Source: Paraburkholderia polaris
Lineage (GTDB): Bacteria > Pseudomonadota > Gammaproteobacteria > Burkholderiales > Burkholderiaceae
DNA: 64,000 bases
Reading direction: 5' to 3'
NCBI RefSeq assembly: GCF_012927345.1
Contig: NZ_JABBGJ010000037.1
Coordinates: forward strand, 1 to 64,000
The position numbers were made by a program, and so were the translations under genes. Shown here piece after piece: positions 53,114 to 61,687 of this stretch; the stretch's first letter is position 1, and the number at the start of each line of letters is the position of its first letter. The notes under the pieces are model-generated. The model made no database searches and was not told the origin of the DNA. It worked only from the letters and a program-made list of their open reading frames with translations.

Positions 53114-53937
53114 CGAATTCATCCGCCACAGCGCTTCCCCTCGACGATGTCGCCGTCCTGATGCCCGCGTATAACGGCCAGGCCGACGTCGATCTAACGC
53201 TGGCTTCGTTCAGCGAAAGCGCGCTGGTCCACGTACTGATCGTCGACGACGGCAGCACGCCGCCGATCGTCGCGCCGGCGATCCCGAACATGAAGATCGA
53301 AGTGCTGCGTATGCCGCAGAACGGCGGCATCGAACGCGCGCTGCAAACCGGCATCGACGCCCTTGCCCAGCGCGGCTTTCGCTACGCGGCCCGCATCGAT
53401 GCGGGCGACCGCAGTGTGCCGCAACGGCTCGCCAAACAACGCGTATTCATGGAGTTGCATCCGCAAGTGGCCGGTCTCGGCATGTGGACGCAGATCGTCA
53501 CGCGTGAAGGGAAAGCGCTTTTCATGCTGACGCCGCCCGCCGAACCGAATGAGATCCGGCGCCTGCGCTTCTTCCGTTCATGTCTGGCGCATCCTTCGAT
53601 GATGCTGCGCATCGACGCGGTTCGTACGGTCGGCAACTATCGCGCGGCGTATCCTTCCGCCGAAGACCTCGATCTGTTCGTGCGCCTGATGGAGCGCTAC
53701 GACTGCGCGAATCTGCCGGAACTCGGGCTCTATTACGAACTGAACGAAGGCGGCATTAGCGCCACCAAACGGCGCCGCCAGGTCAACTCGACGCTGCGGC
53801 TGCAATTGCGCTACTTCAACGCCGCCAATCTGTACGACTGGCTGGGTCTCGCTAAAAATCTGCTGCACCTGGTGACACCCTACCGCGCATTGCAGCGGGT
53901 CAAACGCACGTTGCTCGCGCCACGTGCGAGCCATTGA
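53110..53937 (+). CDS. Family 2 glycosyltransferase
   Basis: A 275-residue GT-A fold enzyme. N-terminal VAVLMPAYNGQADVDLTLASF and LIVDDGSTPPI mark the nucleotide-sugar site, and ARIDAGDRSVPQRLAKQ takes the place of the usual DxD stretch (D-A-G-D), as in some GT2 members. The segment ISATKRRRQVNSTLRLQLRYF follows the catalytic domain. Donor and acceptor unknown. Start overlaps the flippase stop by 4 bases (ATGA). Confidence 0.88.
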   Translation: MTNSSATALPLDDVAVLMPAYNGQADVDLTLASFSESALVHVLIVDDGSTPPIVAPAIPNMKIEVLRMPQNGGIERALQTGIDALAQRGFRYAARIDAGDRSVPQRLAKQRVFMELHPQVAGLGMWTQIVTREGKALFMLTPPAEPNEIRRLRFFRSCLAHPSMMLRIDAVRTVGNYRAAYPSAEDLDLFVRLMERYDCANLPELGLYYELNEGGISATKRRRQVNSTLRLQLRYFNAANLYDWLGLAKNLLHLVTPYRALQRVKRTLLAPRASH

Positions 53938-53989
53938 TTCCCTTACCCCGTCATTTCACCCCGTTATTCACCGTCGAGCCCGTTCCCGC

Positions 53990-55138
53990 ATGAAGCCTGC
54001 CTTGAAGTCGACGCCCGCGCTACGCATTACACTCGTCTGTAACACCGCTTGGGCAATCTATACGTATCGGCAAGGACTGATCCGCATGCTGGTCGGACGC
54101 GGCGTCGACGTCACGGTGCTCGCGCCGCGCGACCGCACGTTCGAACTGCTCACCGCGATGGGGTGCCGCTGCATCGAATTGCCGGTGGCGTCCAAAGGCA
54201 CCAATCCGCGCGACGACCTGCGCACGCTTTTGTCGTTGTATCGTTTGTATAGAAGCATCCGCCCGCACGTCGTGTTCCATTACACGATCAAGCCGAACAT
54301 TTACGGCTCGGTCGCCGCGAAACTGGCGGGTGTGCAGTCGGTGGCGGTGACCACCGGGCTGGGTTATGTCTTCATCCAGCAGAGCCGTGCGGCGCAAGTG
54401 GCCAAAAAACTGTACCGTTTCGCCTTTCGTTTCCCGCGCGAAATCTGGTTTTTGAATCGCGACGACCAGGCCGCGTTTGTCGAGCAGAATTTGTTGGTGC
54501 ATCCTGAGCGTGCGCGCCTCTTGCATGGCGAAGGCGTCGATCTCGAACAGTTCGCCTTCACCGCGCTGCCGGAGCGCGCGGAGTTCAAGTTCGTGCTGAT
54601 CGGGCGGCTCTTGTGGGACAAGGGCGTGGCCGAATATGTCGAAGCCGCGCGGCGTTTGCGTGAACGTTACCCGCAGGCGCGGCTCCAATTGCTCGGTCCG
54701 GTCGGCGTCGACAACCCTAGCGCGATCACACGCGAAGAGGTAGCCGCGTGGGAGCAGGAAGGCATCATCGAGTATCTTGGCGAGGCACACGACGTGCGGC
54801 CCTTCATCGCCGATGCGGACTGTGTTGTACTGCCTTCCTATCGCGAGGGCGTGCCCCGCACACTGATGGAAGCATCGGCGATGGGCCGGCCGATTGTTAC
54901 GACAGATGTGCCCGGCTGCCGCGAAGTGGTGGCGGACGGCGTCAATGGACTGCTGTGTGAAGTGCGCAATGCAGAGAGTCTCGCGGCGAAGCTGGCGCAG
55001 ATGCTCGACATGAGCGGCGCCGAGCGCCGTGCAATGGCTGAACGCGGTCGGCAGAAAGTCGCGCAAGAGTTCGACGAACGCGTTGTCGTCGAAACGTATA
55101 AAGACCTGGTACAGAAAATGACGGGCGTTTTACTTTAA
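53990..55138 (+). CDS. Family 4 glycosyltransferase
   Basis: A 382-residue GT-B enzyme resembling PglA-type N-acetylgalactosaminyl/galactosyl transferases acting on undecaprenyl-linked sugars. Landmarks are TIKPNIYGSVAAKLAGVQSVAVTTGLGYVF, FVLIGRLLWDKGVAEYVEAARRL and the donor-site LPSYREGVPRTLMEASAMGRPIVTTDVPGCREVV with the E-x7-E pattern. ATG 53990 gives a compact N-terminus. It lies between a GT2 gene and galE (12-base gap), and a UDP-Gal or UDP-GalNAc donor made by GalE is a reasonable guess. Confidence 0.88.
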   Translation: MKPALKSTPALRITLVCNTAWAIYTYRQGLIRMLVGRGVDVTVLAPRDRTFELLTAMGCRCIELPVASKGTNPRDDLRTLLSLYRLYRSIRPHVVFHYTIKPNIYGSVAAKLAGVQSVAVTTGLGYVFIQQSRAAQVAKKLYRFAFRFPREIWFLNRDDQAAFVEQNLLVHPERARLLHGEGVDLEQFAFTALPERAEFKFVLIGRLLWDKGVAEYVEAARRLRERYPQARLQLLGPVGVDNPSAITREEVAAWEQEGIIEYLGEAHDVRPFIADADCVVLPSYREGVPRTLMEASAMGRPIVTTDVPGCREVVADGVNGLLCEVRNAESLAAKLAQMLDMSGAERRAMAERGRQKVAQEFDERVVVETYKDLVQKMTGVLL

Positions 55139-55150
55139 CGGAGCAACAGC

Positions 55151-56176
55151 ATGACCACGAAGGGCACGATTCTGGTAACGGGCGGTGCAGGATTTATCGG
55201 CTCGCACACATGTGTCGAACTGCTGAACGGCGGTTACGACGTCGTGGTAATCGACAATCTCGTGAACAGCAACCGCGAATCGCTGCGGCGCGTGGAGCAA
55301 ATCACCGGCAAGGCTGTCAGCTTTTACGAAGCCGACGCGCGCGATGAAGCGGCACTCAACCGTATTTTCGACGCACACCCGATCACCGGCGCGATTCACT
55401 TTGCCGCGCTGAAAGCGGTGGGCGAATCGGTCGCCAAGCCAATCGAGTACTACAGCAACAACGTCGGCAGTTTGCTGGCGCTGCTCGGCGTGATGCGCGA
55501 TCGCAATGTGAAACAGTTCGTGTTCAGTTCATCGGCAACCGTCTATGGCGTGCCGGAAAGCTCACCGATCGATGAATCCTTTCCGCTGTCGGCCACCAAT
55601 CCTTACGGCCAATCAAAGCTGATTGCCGAGCAGGTTTTGCGTGATCTGGAAGTGGCGGATGCTTCCTGGCGGATTGCGACGCTGCGCTATTTCAATCCGG
55701 TTGGCGCGCATGAGAGCGGGTTGATTGGAGAGGATCCGGCGGGTGTCCCGAATAACCTGATGCCGTATGTGGCGCAGGTTGCGGTGGGTAAGCTCGAGAA
55801 ATTGCGAGTGTTCGGTGGCGATTATGAAACGCCCGATGGTACCGGCGTGCGCGACTATATCCACGTTGTGGACCTGGCGCGTGGGCATCTGGCCGCGCTG
55901 GATGCGCTGGTTAAGCGCGATGCGAGCTTCGTGGTCAATCTCGGCACGGGTCAGGGGTATAGCGTTATCGATGTCGTCAAGGCATTCGAGAAGGCCTCCG
56001 GGCGGCCGGTGCCTTATGAGATTGTGGCGCGGCGGCCTGGCGACGTGGCTTCGTGTTTTGCAGATCCGGCCGCAGCTTTGGATGTGATTGGCTGGCGCGC
56101 GGAGTTTGGTATCGAGCGGATGTGTGCGGATCACTGGCGCTGGCAGTCGACCAATCCGCAAGGATTCGCTGCTTAA
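55151..56176 (+). CDS. galE: UDP-glucose 4-epimerase
   Basis: Short-chain-dehydrogenase-fold epimerase interconverting UDP-glucose and UDP-galactose (some also act on the N-acetyl forms). The 341-residue protein has the NAD site ILVTGGAGFIGSHTCVELL, VIDNLVNSN, SSSATVYG and the catalytic Tyr-x3-Lys in NPYGQSKLIAE; GTGVRDYIHVVDLARGH is conserved in GalE. A GGAGCAACAGC leader precedes the ATG. Last gene of this glycan operon. Confidence 0.95.
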   Translation: MTTKGTILVTGGAGFIGSHTCVELLNGGYDVVVIDNLVNSNRESLRRVEQITGKAVSFYEADARDEAALNRIFDAHPITGAIHFAALKAVGESVAKPIEYYSNNVGSLLALLGVMRDRNVKQFVFSSSATVYGVPESSPIDESFPLSATNPYGQSKLIAEQVLRDLEVADASWRIATLRYFNPVGAHESGLIGEDPAGVPNNLMPYVAQVAVGKLEKLRVFGGDYETPDGTGVRDYIHVVDLARGHLAALDALVKRDASFVVNLGTGQGYSVIDVVKAFEKASGRPVPYEIVARRPGDVASCFADPAAALDVIGWRAEFGIERMCADHWRWQSTNPQGFAA

Positions 56177-56958
56177 GTAGATTACAGCTCGACGGCGGCA
56201 TGATCGACGAAAGGTCACGATGCTGCTGGTCGAGCAATTCGCGGCGGTAGCGCTCAACGTGGCCGACTACGGCTATGTCATGCGACATCACTCAGAGTCG
56301 GCCACGCGTCCAAGGTGATCCAATCACCGACTGTCGGCCGGTTTTCGCAATCGCGAAAACGAGAACTCGACGGCACTCCACCATCATCTCAACCACGCCC
56401 AGCATCAACGCGGCGAGCCTCTTTCATCACACACATGGACGCAGTAATCGGAGCGTTTTCCTAACCGCGCGTTATGTGTCGTACCGAACGGAATAGCCGT
56501 CTCCGTACGCATACGCTACGTCTACATGCTCGGCAAAATGCAGAGCAGGCGCAGTGTGTCTTTGCATTAAAGGCCATGTTGACCAGATGCAAAAATGCAA
56601 GAGACAGCAAGCCGGCTTATATCGACTTATCTATTGAATTCGTCGCCAATCACTTCGCGACACGATAGCTGGAACGTGCTGCCGAAGAACATTTTCGCAT
56701 TGCCAATAATTACCGTCTGATGTTTAGCGATACCTATTTGTCAACTTCTGAATCAGCCAAGACATCGGCATTTTACGACTGTTCAGCAGATAGTCGTCGA
56801 ATCTCAAAGCTATTCTTCCTACGAAATAGTCAGGATTGAATTTATCGAGCTTTACGATGCCTCGTGTGCGCGGAATACATTTTCCATATCGTATGGAAAG
56901 ATTTCTATTCTGATTTTTGGCTGAAATAACCGGTACGACTTGAAGTACCGAAACACTG
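56177..56958. other. Gene-poor AT-richer stretch before the exopolysaccharide cluster
   Basis: 782 bases with no gene I can support. It is visibly lower in GC from about 56400 onward. Apart from a probable LivF fragment (56209-56297) there is a minus-strand open frame at 56724-57011 that would overlap the sugar transferase start; it has no ribosome site or recognisable motif. The promoter of the exopolysaccharide cluster should lie near the right end. Confidence 0.5.
56209..56297 (+). pseudogene. Fragment resembling LivF ABC ATPase C-terminal region
   Basis: The frame from 56220 reads MLLVEQFAAVALNVADYGYVM, close to the LLVEQN...ALxIADRGYVME segment just after Walker B in LivF-type ATPases. 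No other part of such a gene is nearby, and the frame loses similarity after about 22 residues. It appears to be debris of a former ABC gene left by a rearrangement. Confidence 0.5.
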
Positions 56959-57858
56959 ATGTATCCGTCAACGAACTTCGACCCGGGGGCAGCGATGGCT
57001 TTAGTCGGCAAGGTATCGGAATCAGTGTCAAAGGAAATCGCGCCTTTCGATACCCACTATGTGAGTCGTTCGTACGCCGAAAATCCGGATCTAGGCGGCC
57101 TCGGCCTTTCAGCTTCTTATATGGATGGCACCGCGGAATTCAGTCGCAGCGAAGAATCGTTTTCTTCGGACGCGTCAACGGAGACAGCGGCAAGTCCTAT
57201 GGCTTGCCGCACCTTGTCTGCGGTGAACGATCCTGACATACCGGTCAGGAAAGGCGACTTCACGAAGCGCGCCCTCGATATCCTCGGTGCGTCCGCCTTG
57301 CTCCTCGTGCTATTTCCGATTTTCCTTGTGTTGGGGTGCATCGTACTGAGCGACGGCGGGTCAGCTTTCTTTGGTCATCCCCGGGTTGGAAAAGGTGGAC
57401 GGACGTTTCGCTGTTTAAAGTTCCGCTCCATGGTACCGAAAGCCGACCTCGTTCTCGCAGAACTCCTTGCCACCGACGCCAACGCGCGTGAGGAATGGAA
57501 TCGCGATTTCAAGCTTAAGAACGATGTGCGCATCACTTCCGTCGGCCGGTTTCTGCGCAAGACGAGTCTCGATGAACTGCCTCAACTCTGGAATATCCTT
57601 CGCGGCGACATGAGCCTGGTCGGCCCTCGACCCATCGTCAACGAGGAGCTGGAACGGTATGGCGTCGACGCCTACTACTACCTATCGGTCAGACCCGGAT
57701 TGACAGGATTGTGGCAAGTAAGCGGACGAAGCAATGTTGACTATGCAACGAGAGTCGCACTGGATGTCTCTTACGTGAAAGAACGTTCAACCCTGCTCGA
57801 CATCAGCATTCTGCTGAGAACGTTTAAAGTAGTCTTCGACGCGAGAGGGGCGTACTGA
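56959..57858 (+). CDS. Initiating sugar-phosphate transferase (short WbaP/WcaJ type)
   Basis: Transfers a hexose-1-phosphate to undecaprenyl phosphate to start exopolysaccharide repeat units. The 299-residue protein contains only the catalytic monotopic domain: membrane re-entrant helix (DILGASALLLVLFPIFLVLGCIVL, about 107-130), FRCLKFRSM, TSLDELPQLWNILRGDMSLVGPRP with the catalytic Asp-Glu, and RPGLTGLWQVSGRS. The four N-terminal membrane helices of long WcaJ proteins are missing and replaced by about 95 Ser-rich, likely disordered residues. An internal ATG (56995) is an alternative start; neither has a clear ribosome site. Confidence 0.88.
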   Translation: MYPSTNFDPGAAMALVGKVSESVSKEIAPFDTHYVSRSYAENPDLGGLGLSASYMDGTAEFSRSEESFSSDASTETAASPMACRTLSAVNDPDIPVRKGDFTKRALDILGASALLLVLFPIFLVLGCIVLSDGGSAFFGHPRVGKGGRTFRCLKFRSMVPKADLVLAELLATDANAREEWNRDFKLKNDVRITSVGRFLRKTSLDELPQLWNILRGDMSLVGPRPIVNEELERYGVDAYYYLSVRPGLTGLWQVSGRSNVDYATRVALDVSYVKERSTLLDISILLRTFKVVFDARGAY

Positions 57859-58093
57859 ACAGCATGCACCCCAGCCGAAGCAAATTAATTCCTATGGAAT
57901 ACATATTAATATTTCTCATGTCGTCGAATCGACTGCTATCGGAACGCGCTCGCTGGAGACGCGTTGCTGAACTGCAGACTCCGACGGCAAGAACTGCAGG
58001 CGGACTCGGCAAGGAAGGGGCTTACGCAATGAAATCTGCTTTTCCGCGCGGTGCCTGCGCAATGACCGAGAAATCCAGAGGGTTGAGGAGTCT

Positions 58094-60361
58094 ATGACAG
58101 TGAATCACGCAAATTGGTCAACATCGGGCTTCGAGCCGGCGCTTCAGCAACCTGCGTCGGCAGGCCACTATCTAAGCGCCCTCTATCACGGGCGTTGGCT
58201 CATCATCGGGTCGACACTTCTGTTTCTGCTAGCAGGCATTGCCTACGCGACGTTCAAGCAGCCCGTGTATCGCTCCGATATCCTGGTTCAGGTCGAGCAG
58301 AGTCCGGACACACCAAAGAGTGCGCTAGGCGATGTGTCGTCGATGTTCGACTTGAAGACCGATGTGTCATCCGAGATCGAGGTACTGAAGTCGCGGATGG
58401 TCACATCGCAAGCGGTCAACAACCTTAAGCTCTATATCGAGGCTAAACCGCGGTATATCCCAGTCGTCGGCTGGTGGCTCTCTGCGCGTTCGGACAACTT
58501 GTCGACTCCGCTGGTCGGCGGCTACGTGAGCGGCACGGAAAATATCGACGTCGCAACTTTCAACGTCCCGGAGCGGCTGTACGGCAAGACCCTTAGGCTG
58601 ACGCTGGAACCAGGCGGAGGCTACACGCTTGCGGGCGGGGGATTCCTGTTTGGGGACAAGTTTCAGCTTCAGGGCCATGTCGGCCAGATGCTTCACGAGC
58701 AGACGCCTTATGGCCTGATCGAGCTGCTGGTGCAGCGCGTGGACGGGAGGCCGGGTGCAACCTTCAATTTAAGTCGCTATTCGGAAGCCGGTACGATCGA
58801 GTCGTTGCAGAACGCCGTCGCGGTTCTGGAGAGAGGCAAACAGTCCAATATCATCGGCGCGACGCTCGATGGCACAGATCCGAAGGAGGACAGCCGGATC
58901 CTGAATGAAATCGGTCGCGCATATATCGAACAGAACGTGCAGCGTAAATCTGCCGAGGCGGACAAGTCGATCCGCTTTCTGGACGCGCAACTGCCGGTGC
59001 TGAAGGCGCAACTGGAAGCGGCCGAAACCCGACTCAACGCGTTCCGCGCCGAGCACGGCACGATTGATACGAGTCAGTACGGCGCGGCCCTGCTGCAACA
59101 ATCGGTAGCGGATCAGGTGAAGGTGTTCGACCTGAAGCAGCGCCGCAACGAATTAATGTCGCGCTTCACTGAGGAGTATCCCGAGGTGCAGGCAATCGAC
59201 CGCCAGTTGCATGACGCGCAGGCGGCGCTAGCAGCGGTGCTGGGGGCCACCCAGGCATTGCCGACACTCGAACAGAGCGTTGTGCAACTACAGCGTGACG
59301 TGCAGGTCAACGCCGACTTGTACAGGATTCAGCTCGGTACCCGTCAGCAACTCACGCTCGTGGGCGCGGGTAAGGTGAGTAGCGTTCGGCTGATCGACAC
59401 CGCGATGCCAACAGAGCAGCCGATTCAGCCGCGCATCGGCGTCGTGATTGGCGGCTCGATACTCTCGGGTTTGCTGGTCGGCGCGGGTCTTGTGTTCTTC
59501 CGGCGGCGCGTGCACGGCCTGGTGGAGGACCCGCAGGAAATTGAAGCGTCGATCGGGCTGCCCGTGTACGCGACGGTGCCGCCGCACGGCCGTCTGCCCG
59601 ATTACACGCGTCGCGACGCGCTGGCGAAGCCGACGGAACCTCTCATGCTCACCCATGGCTCCAGTAATGGTGCCGCCATCGAAAGCCTGCGCAGCTTCTA
59701 CGCGATACTGCAGTTCAGGCTCCCGGAGGCGCGTAACCGAGTTGTGCTGATCACCGGTCCGACGGCGGGCATCGGCAAGTCGTTCGTCTCTGCGAATCTT
59801 GCAACGCTGGCCGGTGCGTCGAATAAACGCGTGCTGCTGATCGACGCCGATCTGCGTAAGGGCGTTTTGCATCAGTACTTGAAGGTCGAACGCGGTCAAG
59901 GGCTGTCAGAAGTTGTGGCGGGCACCCGCCGCCTCGAGGCGGTATTACACCGCAACGTGTCGCCGGGGCTCGACTTTCTGTCCACGGGAGAAGTGCTGTC
60001 CGGTCCGAGTGAGATGCTGTTGCGCCCCGAATTGGCGAACCTGATCGAGGAGGTCAGCTCTCAATACGACATGGTGGTGATCGATGGCCCCCCGCTGCTG
60101 ATGGTCCCCGATGCGATCATGCTGGGGCAGGCCGCCGGCGCGGTCTTCATGGTGGCTCGCCATGGCGTGACCACTTTGCCCGATATGCGTGAGAGCGCTC
60201 GCAGATTGGCGCAGGCAGGTGTGCCGATCCGCGGCGTGGTGCTCAACGACTTCAACGCATTGCCGGGCAAATATGGTTACGCCGGTTACGCCGGTTACGC
60301 GGATAGCACGCTGGGTGATTACAGACGCGGTGGCTTTACAGAACAGCCTGCGGAACAATGA
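58094..60361 (+). CDS. Wzc-type polysaccharide co-polymerase and tyrosine autokinase
   Basis: A 755-residue inner-membrane protein controlling exopolysaccharide chain length and export. N-terminal Wzz domain with first membrane helix WLIIGSTLLFLLAGIAYATF, long periplasmic coiled coil (about 280-400), second helix near residue 450-475, then a BY-kinase: Walker A GPTAGIGKS (555-563), Walker A' VLLIDADLRKG, Walker B VVIDGPP. The C-terminal Tyr cluster (Tyr727, 729, 732, 735, 743) would be the autophosphorylation site. No Wza channel or Wzb phosphatase gene is next to it. Confidence 0.94.
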   Translation: MTVNHANWSTSGFEPALQQPASAGHYLSALYHGRWLIIGSTLLFLLAGIAYATFKQPVYRSDILVQVEQSPDTPKSALGDVSSMFDLKTDVSSEIEVLKSRMVTSQAVNNLKLYIEAKPRYIPVVGWWLSARSDNLSTPLVGGYVSGTENIDVATFNVPERLYGKTLRLTLEPGGGYTLAGGGFLFGDKFQLQGHVGQMLHEQTPYGLIELLVQRVDGRPGATFNLSRYSEAGTIESLQNAVAVLERGKQSNIIGATLDGTDPKEDSRILNEIGRAYIEQNVQRKSAEADKSIRFLDAQLPVLKAQLEAAETRLNAFRAEHGTIDTSQYGAALLQQSVADQVKVFDLKQRRNELMSRFTEEYPEVQAIDRQLHDAQAALAAVLGATQALPTLEQSVVQLQRDVQVNADLYRIQLGTRQQLTLVGAGKVSSVRLIDTAMPTEQPIQPRIGVVIGGSILSGLLVGAGLVFFRRRVHGLVEDPQEIEASIGLPVYATVPPHGRLPDYTRRDALAKPTEPLMLTHGSSNGAAIESLRSFYAILQFRLPEARNRVVLITGPTAGIGKSFVSANLATLAGASNKRVLLIDADLRKGVLHQYLKVERGQGLSEVVAGTRRLEAVLHRNVSPGLDFLSTGEVLSGPSEMLLRPELANLIEEVSSQYDMVVIDGPPLLMVPDAIMLGQAAGAVFMVARHGVTTLPDMRESARRLAQAGVPIRGVVLNDFNALPGKYGYAGYAGYADSTLGDYRRGGFTEQPAEQ
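60275..60301 (+). repeat. Triplicated 9-base unit in the tyrosine cluster of the Wzc-type gene
   Basis: GGTTACGCC occurs three times in a row (last copy with a final G), encoding Gly-Tyr-Ala repeats. Changes in copy number would add or remove phosphorylatable tyrosines without changing the frame. Confidence 0.85.
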
Positions 60362-60425
60362 TCTCGCAGTGAGCTATCTATGCGTGGCAGCAGCACGACA
60401 CAGCCGCTCAAACTCACCGACGGGC

Positions 60426-60469
60426 GCAAGCATGCAGTGGTAAGGATCACCTTACCGCTGCATGCTTGC
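60426..60469 (+). terminator. Long hairpin between the Wzc-type and glycosyltransferase genes
   Basis: A 20-bp stem with one wobble (60426-60445 with 60450-60469) and an ATCA loop lies 65 bases after the Wzc stop. There is no T tract, so it could be a partial terminator or attenuator that lowers expression of the downstream genes, or an mRNA processing site. Confidence 0.5.
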
Positions 60470-60567
60470 AGACAGCGAGGCATGTCGGGCGGGCCTGCAG
60501 ATTGACTACTTGTTGTGACAGCGCTTCGCGTGAAGCGTCTATCGGACGATAGTTCCATGAGGAAACC

Positions 60568-61626
60568 ATGTCGAATATGACAGTGGTGATTTGTAATTAC
60601 AACTACGGCGAGTATCTACGCGGTGCGATCGATTCCGCGCTGAAGCAGACCGCCGGCGCGACGCAGGTACTCGTCATCGACGACGGGTCGACGGACGATT
60701 CACGCGACATCATCCATTCATACGGCGAGCGCATCACCGCGATCTTCCAGGAAAACGGCGGCCAGGTGGCAGCCTACAATCGCGCGCTGGAGCATATCGA
60801 TAGCACTTACGTGATTTTTCTCGACGCTGACGACCTACTGTATGCGGACGCGGTGAGTCGCGTCATCGCAGCATTTTCATCCGGTGACTACGTCAAGGTG
60901 CAATTCACGCTGGATGTCGTGACCCACGAAGGCGCCAAAACGGGCGTCACTGTACCGCAATCCATGGCGGTCGCCGACTGCGGCAAGCTGCTGCGCGCGG
61001 GTTGGCTCTATCCGTCGCCACCTGGTTCAGGCAACGCTTACCGGGTTGCGGCGCTGAAGCGGATATTCCCCATTCCCGTCACAACCGACAATCTCTATGG
61101 CGCAGATTTCTATGCGATCTACGGTATTGCACTGTTGGGCGACGTATACATGCTCGATCTACCGCTAGGCGGATATCGGGTTCACCGGTCTGCAGCAAGC
61201 GTCGCGAGCGGGGCCAACGGTTCTGCGGCGGCGCTCGCATTTGCCAATTCGGAAGGTCCGCTGGCTTCAGCAAAAAAGGCTGAATCTCGCTGGTCGACGC
61301 TGCGCGTCGTCGTGCAACGGAGGCTCGGTGAAACGCTGCCCGTGGCTTTTTTTGACTTCTCAACTGAAAAGGCACACTTTGCCAGCCGGCTGTATCAAGC
61401 ACCGCTCGCGCGCCGATGGCGCTGGTTCATGCTCGAATCGGGGAGCTATTTCCATACAGTGCTTGCCAATCCGTTCTGGAGCATCCGCAAGAAATTTGCT
61501 GTGTCCTGTTTGACGGTACTTTGTCTGAGTCCGTTGGCATCGGTCAGCGATCGCGCGGTGCGCTACATCGCCAATCCCCTGTCAAGAGCGGGCCGTGTCG
61601 GTAAATTACGGTCGGATGCCAGTTGA
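60568..61626 (+). CDS. Family 2 glycosyltransferase of the exopolysaccharide cluster
   Basis: A 352-residue enzyme with a GT-A domain in the first about 220 residues: MTVVICNYNYGEYLRGAIDSALKQ, VLVIDDGSTDDS and the metal-binding IFLDADDLLY (D-A-D). YGADFYAIYGIALLGDVYMLD lies in the acceptor half. The C-terminal about 130 residues are amphipathic with an FAVSCLTVLCLSPLA stretch that may sit on the membrane. Donor and acceptor unknown. The adjacent polymerase-like gene follows after 61 bases. Confidence 0.88.
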   Translation: MSNMTVVICNYNYGEYLRGAIDSALKQTAGATQVLVIDDGSTDDSRDIIHSYGERITAIFQENGGQVAAYNRALEHIDSTYVIFLDADDLLYADAVSRVIAAFSSGDYVKVQFTLDVVTHEGAKTGVTVPQSMAVADCGKLLRAGWLYPSPPGSGNAYRVAALKRIFPIPVTTDNLYGADFYAIYGIALLGDVYMLDLPLGGYRVHRSAASVASGANGSAAALAFANSEGPLASAKKAESRWSTLRVVVQRRLGETLPVAFFDFSTEKAHFASRLYQAPLARRWRWFMLESGSYFHTVLANPFWSIRKKFAVSCLTVLCLSPLASVSDRAVRYIANPLSRAGRVGKLRSDAS

Positions 61627-61687
61627 GCCGAATTGCGGCGAGTGGTGCGGTTTGCCGCGTTGGGCAGCCAGTCTCAGGAGAAACGTG

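Noticed and set aside
56724..57011. A 95-codon minus-strand frame in the gene-poor junction.
   Set aside because: It overlaps the start of the sugar transferase gene, has no ribosome site, and shows no recognisable motif; kept only as part of the gap description.
57864..58097. A 77-codon frame just before the Wzc-type gene.
   Set aside because: No ribosome site and no domain-like pattern; it probably reflects the leader of the Wzc-type gene.
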